A DNA stretch of 64,000 nucleotides from Prolixibacteraceae bacterium (GTDB lineage: Bacteria; Bacteroidota; Bacteroidia; Bacteroidales; Prolixibacteraceae): the NCBI GenBank assembly GCA_028282705.1, contig JANQHI010000031.1, forward strand, positions 62,001-126,000. Direction: 5' to 3'. Below the pieces are notes generated by a model. It ran no database searches and had not been told where the DNA came from. It saw only the letters and a program-made list of their open reading frames with translations. A program made the position numbers and the translations under genes. Shown here one piece after another: positions 17,847 through 26,455 of this stretch. Every line of letters begins with the position of its first letter. The first letter of the stretch is position 1.

Positions 17847-19097
17847 TTAATTCAGCTTATGAACTACCAACCCTGAACGCAATTTAGGTTCAAACCAAGT
17901 GGTTTTTGGTGGCATTATGTTTCCTGAATCAGCAATATTAATTAGTTGCTGCATAGAAACAGGGTATAGGGCAAAAGCTACTTTCATTTCGCCAGAATCT
18001 ACCCTCTTTTTAAGTTCACCTAACCCTCTGATACCCCCAACAAAATCAATCCTTTTGGATGTCCTTAAATCCTGGATATCAAGTATTGGCTCTAAAACAT
18101 GTTTTGAAAGGATAGTTACATCCAGGACACCAATAGGGTCATTATCATCATATGTACCTTCTTTGGCAACCAATTTATACCAGTTCCCTTCAAGGTACAT
18201 GCTAAACTCATGCAAAGTTGAAGGCTTAAGTATATCCTTCCCAGCTTTTTCAACCTCAAAAGATGCTGAAAGCTTATCAAGAAGTTGCTCATTTGTTAAA
18301 CCATTCAGGTCTTTAACCACCCTGTTATAGTCAATTATCTGAAGCTGGTTATCAGGAAAATGTACAGCCATAAAGAAATTGTATTCTTCATTTCCAGTAT
18401 GTTTAGGGTTCTGAGATTTTTTTTCATCGCCAATCCTGGCAGCAGCAGCAGTCCTATGGTGGCCATCAGCTACATATGTAAATGGTACTTTTGCTTCAAA
18501 AAGCTCTTCAATCCTTTGGTTTACACCCTGGTCATTAATTGCCCAAAAGTGGTGCCCAAAGCCATCTTCAGCCACAAAATCATAATCAGCTTCTTGGGTC
18601 TTTACAATGGTATTTACAACCTCATCAATTTCAGGTACAGCTTTATATGAAAAGAAAACAGGCTCAATGTTGGCATTCAGGTAGCGGGTAAGCACCATCC
18701 TGTCATCTTCTTTTTCGGGGCGGGTAAGTTCATGTTTTTTAATGATCCCGTTATGGTAATCATCACATGCAGCTGCCCCAACAATCCCATATTGGGTAAC
18801 CCCATTCATGGTTTGGGCATAGATGTAATATTTAGGTTCATCATCTTGTACTAACCAGCCATTTTCCTGAAACAAGTTGAAATTATCAACAGCTTTATTA
18901 TATACTGTGTCAGAATGGATGTCTACCCCTTCTTCACAATCAATCTCAGCCCTTGTAATATGTAAAAGAGAAACAGGTTTCCCTTCTGCCATAGCAGCAG
19001 CTTCCTTGCTGTTCATAACATCATAAGGCAAGCATGCCAGTTCATTAGCTATATTTTTTGGTGGGCGCAACCCTTTAAATGGTTTTAGTGTTGCCAT
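17847..19097 (-). CDS. DUF1015 family protein
   Basis: About 416 residues, soluble. The start at 19097 (MATLKPFKGLRPP) matches how this family begins; an ATG at 19109 adds only four residues. The conserved core reads LPYDVMNSKEA, then KHELTRPEKEDDRMVLTRYLNANIEP, then YVADGHHRTAAAARI. DUF1015 resembles a SerB/kinase-like accessory of serine metabolism in gene neighbourhoods, but its activity is not firmly established. It is the downstream member of a same-strand DUF1015-serA-serC block that is conserved in Bacteroidota. A -7 box lies at 19129-19136, so it can also be expressed on its own. Confidence 0.9.
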   Translation of the reverse strand: MATLKPFKGLRPPKNIANELACLPYDVMNSKEAAAMAEGKPVSLLHITRAEIDCEEGVDIHSDTVYNKAVDNFNLFQENGWLVQDDEPKYYIYAQTMNGVTQYGIVGAAACDDYHNGIIKKHELTRPEKEDDRMVLTRYLNANIEPVFFSYKAVPEIDEVVNTIVKTQEADYDFVAEDGFGHHFWAINDQGVNQRIEELFEAKVPFTYVADGHHRTAAAARIGDEKKSQNPKHTGNEEYNFFMAVHFPDNQLQIIDYNRVVKDLNGLTNEQLLDKLSASFEVEKAGKDILKPSTLHEFSMYLEGNWYKLVAKEGTYDDNDPIGVLDVTILSKHVLEPILDIQDLRTSKRIDFVGGIRGLGELKKRVDSGEMKVAFALYPVSMQQLINIADSGNIMPPKTTWFEPKLRSGLVVHKLN

Positions 19098-19128
19098 TTT
19101 GAAAGTCATTAGTTATTTAGTAATAAGT

Positions 19129-19136
19129 CAAAAATA
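19129..19136 (-). promoter_or_regulatory. -7 box of the DUF1015 gene
   Basis: TATTTTTG on the minus strand, a full match to TAnnTTTG, about 30 bases upstream of the preferred ATG (19097). Confidence 0.45.
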
Positions 19137-19149
19137 AGACTTATCTCTA

Positions 19150-20067
19150 TTAATTTACTTTAAAAGTTTCATCCCCATTTTCAAAGAAACCAACAATTTG
19201 TTCAGCAGCAGCTACACCTGCATTTATATTTGCTTCAGCAGTTTGCGCACCTGCTTTTTTGGGTGTGGAAAAATACCTTCCTGTAAACTTTTCTTCCATC
19301 AATGCTTTACAATCAGGAGCAATATCTGACAGGTATTTTACATCTTCACGTTCTTCCATAAAAGCTACAAGGTCATTTTCATTGATAACTTCTTTGCGTG
19401 CAGTATTAACAATTACACCTCCCTTTTTCAGGTGTTTCAACACATCCATGCTCACAGATTTGATGTGCTCTCCACGTGCAGGGACATGGATTGAAATAAT
19501 ATCAGATTCTGCATAAAGGTCTTCCAGGGAATCTGTAACTTTTAGGCCAATTGCTGCAGCAGCAGCTTTGCTATACCTGGTGTACACAACCACTTTCATA
19601 CCAAAAGCCCTTGCAATCCTGAAGACATTACGAGCTACAAAACCAAAGCCATGCAACCCTAATGTCCTTTTCCTCAATTCCCCTCCAGCTTTTCCAGTGA
19701 AGAATTCGCGTAGCCCAAAAATAGCCATTCCTATGGCCAATTCAGCCACAGCATTTGAATTTTGCCCTGGGGTGTTCATCACTACCACCCCATTGGCTGA
19801 GGCTGCTTCACAATGTACATTATCATATCCTGCCCCAGCACGCACAACAATTTTCACGTTTTTTGCTGCATTTAGGACTTCTTCATCTACTTTGTCACTG
19901 CGCACAATCATTGCATCTGCTGACGCAACAGCCTCAAGCAATGTGCTTTTTTCTGTATACTTTTCACACAAAGCTAGTTCATAGCCAGCCTTTTCAATGA
20001 TCCCTTTTATTTTTTTTATTGCTGCAGGAGCAAATGGTTTTTCTGTTGCAATTAATACTTTTTTCAT
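19150..20067 (-). CDS. serA: D-3-phosphoglycerate dehydrogenase, short Lys-type
   Basis: First step of serine synthesis: NAD-dependent oxidation of 3-phosphoglycerate to phosphohydroxypyruvate. 305 residues with the two-domain D-2-hydroxyacid dehydrogenase fold and no ACT regulatory domain, so no serine feedback through that route. The nucleotide loop is GLHGFGFVA (about 137-145) and the catalytic Arg is in NTARKE (Arg224). At the position of the usual catalytic His (TPH) the protein has Lys270 (STPKKAG). Short enzymes with this Lys are known from Bacteroides and Entamoeba (type IIIK). Lies between serC and DUF1015 on the same strand. Confidence 0.93.
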   Translation of the reverse strand: MKKVLIATEKPFAPAAIKKIKGIIEKAGYELALCEKYTEKSTLLEAVASADAMIVRSDKVDEEVLNAAKNVKIVVRAGAGYDNVHCEAASANGVVVMNTPGQNSNAVAELAIGMAIFGLREFFTGKAGGELRKRTLGLHGFGFVARNVFRIARAFGMKVVVYTRYSKAAAAAIGLKVTDSLEDLYAESDIISIHVPARGEHIKSVSMDVLKHLKKGGVIVNTARKEVINENDLVAFMEEREDVKYLSDIAPDCKALMEEKFTGRYFSTPKKAGAQTAEANINAGVAAAEQIVGFFENGDETFKVN

Positions 20068-20173
20068 GTGTTAAAATTTTAGGTTACTATACATACCAAG
20101 GTAACTTGATACCCCTCTTAATCAATACCTTAATTAATTTGCAACTTAAAGGAATGAAATAAAATCAGGAATA

Positions 20174-20201
20174 ATAGCAGGACCAGGAACTGCCCTGCTA
20201 T
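20174..20201 (-). terminator. Hairpin downstream of serC
   Basis: ATAGCAGG/CCTGCTAT perfect 8-bp stem with a 12-base loop, 9 bases past the serC stop. On the minus strand it is followed by a T-rich tract. Terminator or attenuator between serC and serA. Confidence 0.6.
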
Positions 20202-20209
20202 CAATTATT

Positions 20210-21280
20210 TTAATGTTTGCTTTCAAATTCTTTCATTGCATCAACCAATGCCTGCACACTCTCAACAGGCATTGCATTGTAAGTTGATGCCCTGAAACCA
20301 CCTACTGAGCGATGGCCTTTTAAACCAACCATACCTTTTGAGGTAGCAAATTCAAGGAATTCTTTTTCCAGTTCAGCAAATGCAGGGTTCATTATAAATG
20401 TAATATTCATTAATGACCTGTCTTCTTTAGCTTTTATATTAGGCTCAAAAAGCTTATTCCTATCCAGCTCATCATACAATAATTTTGCTTTTGCAATGTT
20501 TACTTTTTGCATTTCTTCAACACCCCCATTTTCTTTCAGCCATTTCAAAGTTTGAAGGCATGCAAATACAGGTAATGTTGATGGTGTATTGAACATGGAT
20601 TCTTTGTCAATATGGGTTTGGTAGTTAAGCATTGTAGGGATTGGTCGCTCAACTTTGCCCAGTGCAGCATCACGCACAATTACCAATGTGGTTCCTGATG
20701 GTCCAAGGTTTTTCTGTGCACCTGCATAGATCAAGCCATATTTTGAAACATCAATTGGGCGGCTAAAAATATCTGATGACATATCAGCTACTAACTGAAC
20801 AGGTACTTCAGGGTCTTCCAAAATTTCTGTACCAAAAATTGTGTTGTTTGATGTATAATGCAAATAATCAACATCAGCAGGTACTTCATAATTTTTTGGG
20901 ATATAGTTAAAGTTTGCATCTTTTGATGAAGCAACTTCAACAACCTCCCCAAATAATTTAGCTTCTTTGATTGCTTTGCTTGACCATGAACCTGTGTTCA
21001 GGTAAGCAGCTTTTCCTTTCATTAAATTATAAGGAGCCATTAAAAACTGTGTAGATGCACCTCCCTGTAAAAATAGTACTGAATAACCTTCAGGTACTTT
21101 AAGTAATTCTTTTACCAAAGCAATAGCTTCATCCATAACAGCAACAAATTCTTTGCTCCTGTGTGATACCTCCATAACAGATAAACCTGTTCCCGCGAAA
21201 TTCATGGCCGCTTCTGCCACTTTCTCCTTCGTAAATTCAGGTAAAATAGATGGACCCGCATAAAAATTGTGTTTCTTCAT
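20210..21280 (-). CDS. serC: Phosphoserine aminotransferase
   Basis: Second step of serine synthesis, transaminating phosphohydroxypyruvate with glutamate; also acts in PLP synthesis in many bacteria. 356 residues, a normal SerC length. Starts [16 protein letters not shown], with [10 protein letters not shown] as a cofactor loop, [14 protein letters not shown] with the conserved Asp, and [18 protein letters not shown] carrying the PLP lysine (about residue 190). The C-terminus has [16 protein letters not shown]. It leads the serC-serA-DUF1015 block, with a TAAGTTTG box upstream. Confidence 0.96.
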   Translation of the reverse strand: MKKHNFYAGPSILPEFTKEKVAEAAMNFAGTGLSVMEVSHRSKEFVAVMDEAIALVKELLKVPEGYSVLFLQGGASTQFLMAPYNLMKGKAAYLNTGSWSSKAIKEAKLFGEVVEVASSKDANFNYIPKNYEVPADVDYLHYTSNNTIFGTEILEDPEVPVQLVADMSSDIFSRPIDVSKYGLIYAGAQKNLGPSGTTLVIVRDAALGKVERPIPTMLNYQTHIDKESMFNTPSTLPVFACLQTLKWLKENGGVEEMQKVNIAKAKLLYDELDRNKLFEPNIKAKEDRSLMNITFIMNPAFAELEKEFLEFATSKGMVGLKGHRSVGGFRASTYNAMPVESVQALVDAMKEFESKH

Positions 21281-21314
21281 CTGTTCAATTTTTTTTAGTT
21301 GAAAATTTTTATTC

Positions 21315-21322
21315 CAAACTTA
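21315..21322 (-). promoter_or_regulatory. -7 box of serC
   Basis: TAAGTTTG on the minus strand, a full match to TAnnTTTG, giving a leader of about 30 bases before the ATG at 21280. The -33 element is not clear. Confidence 0.5.
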
Positions 21323-21614
21323 ATTAACCTTACAATCAATGTTTTCACAGCGAAAAATACTGTTTAAACTGGTTTCGGCTTTAAAAATATTAATCCTAAA
21401 AGTTGCAAATAATTATGGCAAATGAAAGGATAATTTAATAGATGTATGATGAGATAAATCAATATTTCATCCCAAAATCCAGGTTATTTAACATCAACTT
21501 TGTAAAAAGCAGTTAATTAGTCATTTGATATTCACCAAAGATAAAATAAAATGCCAGCCAAAGCTACCAAATCTTTATTGGATATTAACTAATTTAATAA
21601 TGAATAAACACAAA

Positions 21615-21628
21615 AACCAATTGTGGTT
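21615..21628 (-). terminator. Weak hairpin below gcvT
   Basis: AACCA/TGGTT 5-bp stem with 4-base loop, followed on the minus strand by TTTTTG. It lies 36 bases past the gcvT stop; a short stem, so only a candidate. Confidence 0.35.
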
Positions 21629-21663
21629 ATTACCAGGGAAATACAATGCTAGAATAGTATCTG

Positions 21664-22746
21664 CTATATGAATGGTAGCTTCACAACTTCAGCAGGAATT
21701 TCTTTATTTCTTACTTTAATGGAAATTTGGGTACCTAAAGCTGAATATTCTTTCGAGATATATGCAAGCCCAATACCTTTATTTAAAACAGGAGACATTG
21801 TCCCTGAAGTTACATTCCCAATAGTTTTCCCATTTTCGTTCACAATCTCATACCCTTGTCTTGGAATGCCCCTTTCAAGCATTACAAACCCACGCAATTT
21901 CTTTGAAACCCCTTCGGTTTTTTGCATTTTAAGGAAGTCCCTGTCAATGAAATCCCTGCCATTATTAAATTTGGTGATCCATCCTAACCCTGCTTCAATG
22001 GGTGAGGTGGTGTCATCAATATCATTTCCATATAAGCAATACCCCATTTCCAGGCGCAAGGTATCCCTGGCTGCTAAACCAACAGGCTCTATACCTGACT
22101 CTCGGCCTGCTTCAAATATGGCTTCCCAAATCACAACAGCATCTTCATTATCGAAATATAACTCAAAACCACCTGCACCTGTATAACCTGTTGCTGAGAT
22201 AATTACATTATTTATTCCTGCAAATTCCCCTGTTGTAAATGTGTAAAATTTTACATTTGAAAGATTTACATCAGTTAGTTTTTGCAATATTTTAGTGGCA
22301 TTTGGCCCTTGTATAGCCAATTGGCTAAATGAGTCAGAAACATTTTCAAGGGTTGCTTCCACATTATTTTGAGAAACCAGCCAGTTCCAGTCTTTTTCAA
22401 TGTTTGAAGCATTTACAACCAAAAGGTATTGTTCTATGGAAAAACAATACACCAACAGGTCATCAACTATACCTCCTTGCCCATTAGGGAAACAAGTATA
22501 TTGTGCTTGCCCTGGTGACAACACTGATGGGTCATTTGAGGTTACATAATTTACAAATTCTAATGCTTTAGGCCCTTTGACCCAGAATTCCCCCATATGT
22601 GATACATCAAAAACACCTGCATTATTCCTAACTGCCATGTGTTCATGCTTTATACCATTATATTCAATTGGCATCTCAAAACCTGCAAATTCAACCATTT
22701 TAGCTCCTATTTGCTTATGTATCTTATTTAGTGCTGTCTTTTTCAT
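21664..22746 (-). CDS. gcvT: Glycine cleavage system T protein (aminomethyltransferase)
   Basis: Transfers the aminomethyl carbon from the H protein to tetrahydrofolate, releasing ammonia. 360 residues, standard length. N-terminus [24 protein letters not shown], followed by the conserved [10 protein letters not shown] with the catalytic-site Asp, [14 protein letters not shown] (GYTGE-type folate loop, here with Ala-Gly in place of Glu), and [22 protein letters not shown]. It supplies C1 units alongside the serine genes next door, but is transcribed separately, with a TAAATTTG box upstream. GcvH and GcvP are not in the window. Confidence 0.96.
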   Translation of the reverse strand: MKKTALNKIHKQIGAKMVEFAGFEMPIEYNGIKHEHMAVRNNAGVFDVSHMGEFWVKGPKALEFVNYVTSNDPSVLSPGQAQYTCFPNGQGGIVDDLLVYCFSIEQYLLVVNASNIEKDWNWLVSQNNVEATLENVSDSFSQLAIQGPNATKILQKLTDVNLSNVKFYTFTTGEFAGINNVIISATGYTGAGGFELYFDNEDAVVIWEAIFEAGRESGIEPVGLAARDTLRLEMGYCLYGNDIDDTTSPIEAGLGWITKFNNGRDFIDRDFLKMQKTEGVSKKLRGFVMLERGIPRQGYEIVNENGKTIGNVTSGTMSPVLNKGIGLAYISKEYSALGTQISIKVRNKEIPAEVVKLPFI

Positions 22747-22815
22747 TCTACCCTAATTTTTCCTCTTAACTATTTATTTCCTTGATAATTAAATTAATCC
22801 CTTAAATATAAACTG

Positions 22816-22823
22816 CAAATTTA
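22816..22823 (-). promoter_or_regulatory. -7 box of gcvT
   Basis: TAAATTTG on the minus strand, a full match to TAnnTTTG, about 70 bases upstream of the ATG. No clear -33 element. Confidence 0.4.
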
Positions 22824-22950
22824 TGTATATAAGTCGAATTATACATATGAATTTAGTCACAAATATGCTTATAAGTTATTGAATGAAATCCGTTAAAATT
22901 ATGTAAATAATTTTCTTAACTTGCACTTTGTAATCATAATTAAAATTTCA

Positions 22951-23304
22951 ATGCCAGACTTAAAGTACACTGATTTAACCTATTTAAAAGAAGTTACAGG
23001 AGGGGAAACCGAATTTATGAAAGACATGATCAATATTTTTATTGAACAAGTTCCTGAATTTATTGAAAATATGGAAAATCATAATAATAATGGGAATTAT
23101 ATTGATCTGGGGAAAGAGGCACACAAAGCTAAATCATCAGTCATTATTCTGGGTATGAATGAGCTAGGGGTAAAAATGAAAGAATTACAAATACTTACAG
23201 AAAAAAATGAAGCTGTAAGCTCATACCTTTCTTATATAGATGAGTTTAAAACACAATGTAATGGTGCTGTTAAAGAGCTTCAGGAATTAATGGTAAGCCT
23301 TTAG
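22951..23304 (+). CDS. Hpt-domain phosphotransfer protein
   Basis: About 117 residues from the ATG at 22951 (MPDLKYTDL); a TTG ten codons earlier is open but less likely. A four-helix histidine phosphotransfer domain is indicated by LGKEAHKAKSSVIILGMNEL, where the His of KEAHKAKSS is the phosphorylation site. FMKDMINIFIEQVPEFIENM forms the preceding helix. Such stand-alone Hpt proteins relay phosphate between hybrid kinases and response regulators, none of which is nearby. Its stop overlaps the clpB stop by 4 bases on the opposite strand. Confidence 0.85.
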   Translation: MPDLKYTDLTYLKEVTGGETEFMKDMINIFIEQVPEFIENMENHNNNGNYIDLGKEAHKAKSSVIILGMNELGVKMKELQILTEKNEAVSSYLSYIDEFKTQCNGAVKELQELMVSL

Positions 23305-25889
23305 TTCTTGAACACCAGTTCCTGCTCAACCACATCAATAATAATTTTATCTTCAGTTTGAATATTACCCTCAAGTATTTTCTTTGAAAGGTCATTTAGC
23401 ACATACCTTTGCAAGAGCCTTTTTATTGGTCTTGCACCATAATGGGGGTCATAACCTATTGTACCAATCCAGTGCACAGCCTCTTGGGTTAACTCAATTG
23501 TTATGCCTTGCTGGCTGGTTCTTTTCATGATCTGGTTAAACTGTATCCTGACTATATCATTTATATCTGAACGAGTTAATGGGGTAAATATGATCGTTTC
23601 ATCAATCCTGTTAAGGAACTCTGGACGGATGGTTTTCCTTAAAAGCTCCAATAGTTGTTCCCTTGTTTTTTCAAGGACTTCCCCCCTGTTGGCTTCTGTG
23701 AGGGTATCAAAATTTTCCTGGATCAGATGTGACCCCAGGTTTGAAGTCATAATGATAATGGTATTTTTGAAATTAACTACCCTCCCTTTATTATCAGTCA
23801 ACCTTCCATCATCCAATACTTGAAGCAGGACATTAAAAACATCAGGGTGTGCTTTTTCAATTTCATCAAAAAGAACCACAGAATAAGGCTTATGCCTGAC
23901 AGCCTCAGTTAGCTGCCCCCCTTCATCATACCCCACATACCCTGGAGGACTTCCAATAAGCCTGGTCACTGAAAACTTTTCCTGGTACTCTGACATGTCA
24001 ATCCTATGGATCATATTCTCATCGTCAAACAGGTATTCAGCCAATGCTTTGGCCAGCTCTGTTTTTCCTACACCTGTAGTACCCAAGAAAATAAATGACC
24101 CTATGGGGCGTTTTTCATCCTGCAAACCAGACCTGCTCCTACGCACTGCATCAGATATGGCCTTAATAGCCACCTGTTGGCCCACTACTCTTTTATGCAA
24201 CTCATTTTCCATGTTCAATAGCTTTGAACGTTCACTTTGCATCATTTTGGCAACAGGGATGCCAGTCCACCTTGACACCACTTCTGCAATATCTTCATCT
24301 CCCACTTCTTCTTTTATAAGAGAGTCTTGCTTCTGAAGCTTTTTAAGTTCTTCTTTTAATTCCTGAATTTGTTTTTCAGTTTCTTTCACTTTTCCATACC
24401 TAAGTTCAGCTACCTTACCATAATCACCTTGCCTTTCTGCTTCATCAGCTTCTAGCTTAAGTTCTTCAATTTCCTCCTTGGCTTTTTGGATACCATCAAT
24501 CATAGTTTTTTCCGACTCCCATTTAGCCCTGTATTTAGCTTGCTCTTCTTTCAGGTTGGCTATTTCTTTATTCAGGCTAGCCAGTTTTTGTTCATCTTTT
24601 TCACGTTTAATGGCCTCCCTTTCAATTTCAAGTTGCTTGGTCCTTCGCTCAATTTCATCCAGTTCTTCTGGAAGTGAGTCCATTTCCAGCCTCAATTTTG
24701 ATGCTGCTTCATCCATCAAATCAATGGCTTTATCAGGCAAAAACCTGTCTGAGATATATCTTTGTGATAGTTCAACTGAAACAATAATAGCATTATCTTT
24801 TATCCTGACTTTGTGGTGGTTCTCATACCTTTCTTTAAGCCCACGCAATATGGAAATGGCATTTAAAGTATCAGGTTCTTCCACATGAACAATCTGAAAC
24901 CTGCGCTCAAGTGCTTTATCTTTTTCAAAATATTTTTGGTACTCATTCAATGTAGTTGCCCCAACTGCCCTAAGTTCACCCCTGGACAATGCAGGTTTAA
25001 GGATATTGGCAGCATCCATTGCCCCCTCACTTTTGCCTGCCCCCACCAATGTGTGTATCTCATCAATAAAAAGGATTACCTCATCATTTGATTTAGTCAC
25101 CTCATTCACCACAGCTTTTAGCCTTTCTTCAAATTCCCCTTTGTATTTTGCCCCTGCAATCAAAGCACCCATATCCAATGAAAATACCTGTTTGGTTTTG
25201 AGGTTTTCAGGAACATCTCCCCTAACAATCCTATGGGCCAAGCCTTCAGCAATGGCAGTCTTCCCTGTTCCTGGCTCACCAATCAATATAGGGTTGTTTT
25301 TTGTCCTTCTTGATAAGATTTGTAAAATCCTCCTGATTTCATCATCCCTACCAATTACAGGGTCTAGCTTCCCTGAACGCGCCATATCATTGAGGTTCAG
25401 TGCAAACCTGTTCAGTGAATTAAACCTGTCCTCAGCTGTCTGAGAATCTGCTTTAGCCCCTTTCCTCAATTCTTCAATGGCTTTAAGCAGGTTTGATTTG
25501 CCAACCCCATTATCTTTCAACAATTGCGAAACATTGTCATTCCCTTCAAACAAACCTATTAACATATGCTCTACTGATACAAACTGATCGCCCAACTCTT
25601 TTGAAATGGCTATTGATTTTTGCAATACCCTGTTTGCAGAGCTGGATAAAAATGGGTTTCCTCCTGAAACCTTAGGGTAACCTTCAATGATCTTATCCAA
25701 AGCTTGCTGGAAAATAGTTGTATTAACCCCTAATTTCTGAAATAGGAAAGTTATTACATTTTCTGCTGAATGAAATAGCCCTTTTAAGATGTGCCCAGTA
25801 TCAATACCCTGTTGGTTGAAGCCTTGTGCAACCTCAGTAGCATGCTGTATGGCTTCTTGTGATTTTATTGTAAAATTATTAAAATTCAT
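23301..25889 (-). CDS. clpB: ATP-dependent chaperone ClpB
   Basis: Hexameric AAA+ disaggregase that works with DnaK. 862 residues, normal ClpB length. Two N-domain repeats (start MNFNNFTIKSQEAIQHA), NBD1 with Walker A GEPGTGKTAIAEG and Walker B VILFIDEIHTLVGAG. The long M-domain coiled coil runs about 410-525 (Glu/Lys-rich), and NBD2 has GTTGVGKTELAKALAE and SVVLFDEIEKAHPD. The coiled coil separates ClpB from ClpA/ClpC. Preceded by a -7 box 240 bases upstream, so the leader may be long. No CIRCE-type inverted repeat seen. Confidence 0.97.
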   Translation of the reverse strand: MNFNNFTIKSQEAIQHATEVAQGFNQQGIDTGHILKGLFHSAENVITFLFQKLGVNTTIFQQALDKIIEGYPKVSGGNPFLSSSANRVLQKSIAISKELGDQFVSVEHMLIGLFEGNDNVSQLLKDNGVGKSNLLKAIEELRKGAKADSQTAEDRFNSLNRFALNLNDMARSGKLDPVIGRDDEIRRILQILSRRTKNNPILIGEPGTGKTAIAEGLAHRIVRGDVPENLKTKQVFSLDMGALIAGAKYKGEFEERLKAVVNEVTKSNDEVILFIDEIHTLVGAGKSEGAMDAANILKPALSRGELRAVGATTLNEYQKYFEKDKALERRFQIVHVEEPDTLNAISILRGLKERYENHHKVRIKDNAIIVSVELSQRYISDRFLPDKAIDLMDEAASKLRLEMDSLPEELDEIERRTKQLEIEREAIKREKDEQKLASLNKEIANLKEEQAKYRAKWESEKTMIDGIQKAKEEIEELKLEADEAERQGDYGKVAELRYGKVKETEKQIQELKEELKKLQKQDSLIKEEVGDEDIAEVVSRWTGIPVAKMMQSERSKLLNMENELHKRVVGQQVAIKAISDAVRRSRSGLQDEKRPIGSFIFLGTTGVGKTELAKALAEYLFDDENMIHRIDMSEYQEKFSVTRLIGSPPGYVGYDEGGQLTEAVRHKPYSVVLFDEIEKAHPDVFNVLLQVLDDGRLTDNKGRVVNFKNTIIIMTSNLGSHLIQENFDTLTEANRGEVLEKTREQLLELLRKTIRPEFLNRIDETIIFTPLTRSDINDIVRIQFNQIMKRTSQQGITIELTQEAVHWIGTIGYDPHYGARPIKRLLQRYVLNDLSKKILEGNIQTEDKIIIDVVEQELVFKN

Positions 25890-26455
25890 GGCTATAATTT
25901 TTATTCTGACTCAAATCAAAAAAAAAGCCATATTAAAAATAAAGACAAGTTGGCATTTACTATCGAAAATAACATGTATTGCAACTAGTTTGAAAAGAAA
26001 TATTGTCAGGACTAGTGAATCAAGAAAGTACATAAAAAAACAAGGATGAAATTCCTCATCCCTGTTCCCAAACCTAACTAAACCTATTTTTCTATGAAAA
26101 AATCTTACTTTATTCTGTGCCTGAAACAAAGGTAAGGCATATTTAAGTTAACATCTCACAATCAACGTTAAAGAATGTTAATGCCCATGGCTATTTAATG
26201 CTGTTCAAAGTCAATCCCTATACCTGCAAAATCAAATAATTGGACATTAAGTTAGCCTGTTGATAAATGCTAAATCTAAACTACCAACTATCAAATTTTA
26301 TGGCAATCCAAATCTTTAGTTAACAAACTATTAATAACTCAAAAAACAACCAGATTATGGTAATTAAATTTCTATTATAAAAAAAATTGAACTACTTTAG
26401 CGAGCCCAAAATAAATCTGTTAGTAATCTGAATTTATAAAATAAAATCTCACTCT
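25890..26455. other. Divergent intergenic region of clpB and ppdK
   Basis: 566 bases, AT-rich. It holds the clpB -7 candidate (26127-26134) and the ppdK leader. An open minus-strand frame of 72 codons (25911-26129) begins in it but has no recognisable composition and lies in the clpB leader, so it is not called. Confidence 0.55.
26127..26134 (-). promoter_or_regulatory. -7 box upstream of clpB
   Basis: TACCTTTG on the minus strand, a full consensus match. A TTG about 24 bases upstream is slightly far for -33. If used, the clpB leader is about 230 bases. Confidence 0.35.

Larger units (their letters stand above)
21281..21663. other. Intergenic region between serC and gcvT
   Basis: 383 bases, AT-rich, no supportable gene on either strand. 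It contains the serC -7 box (21315-21322) and a weak hairpin below gcvT (21615-21628). The middle part (21400-21600) shows nothing I can name. Confidence 0.6.

Noticed and set aside
25911-26129. Open frame of 72 codons on the minus strand upstream of clpB
   Set aside because: Lies in the clpB leader, with no family resemblance or start context.
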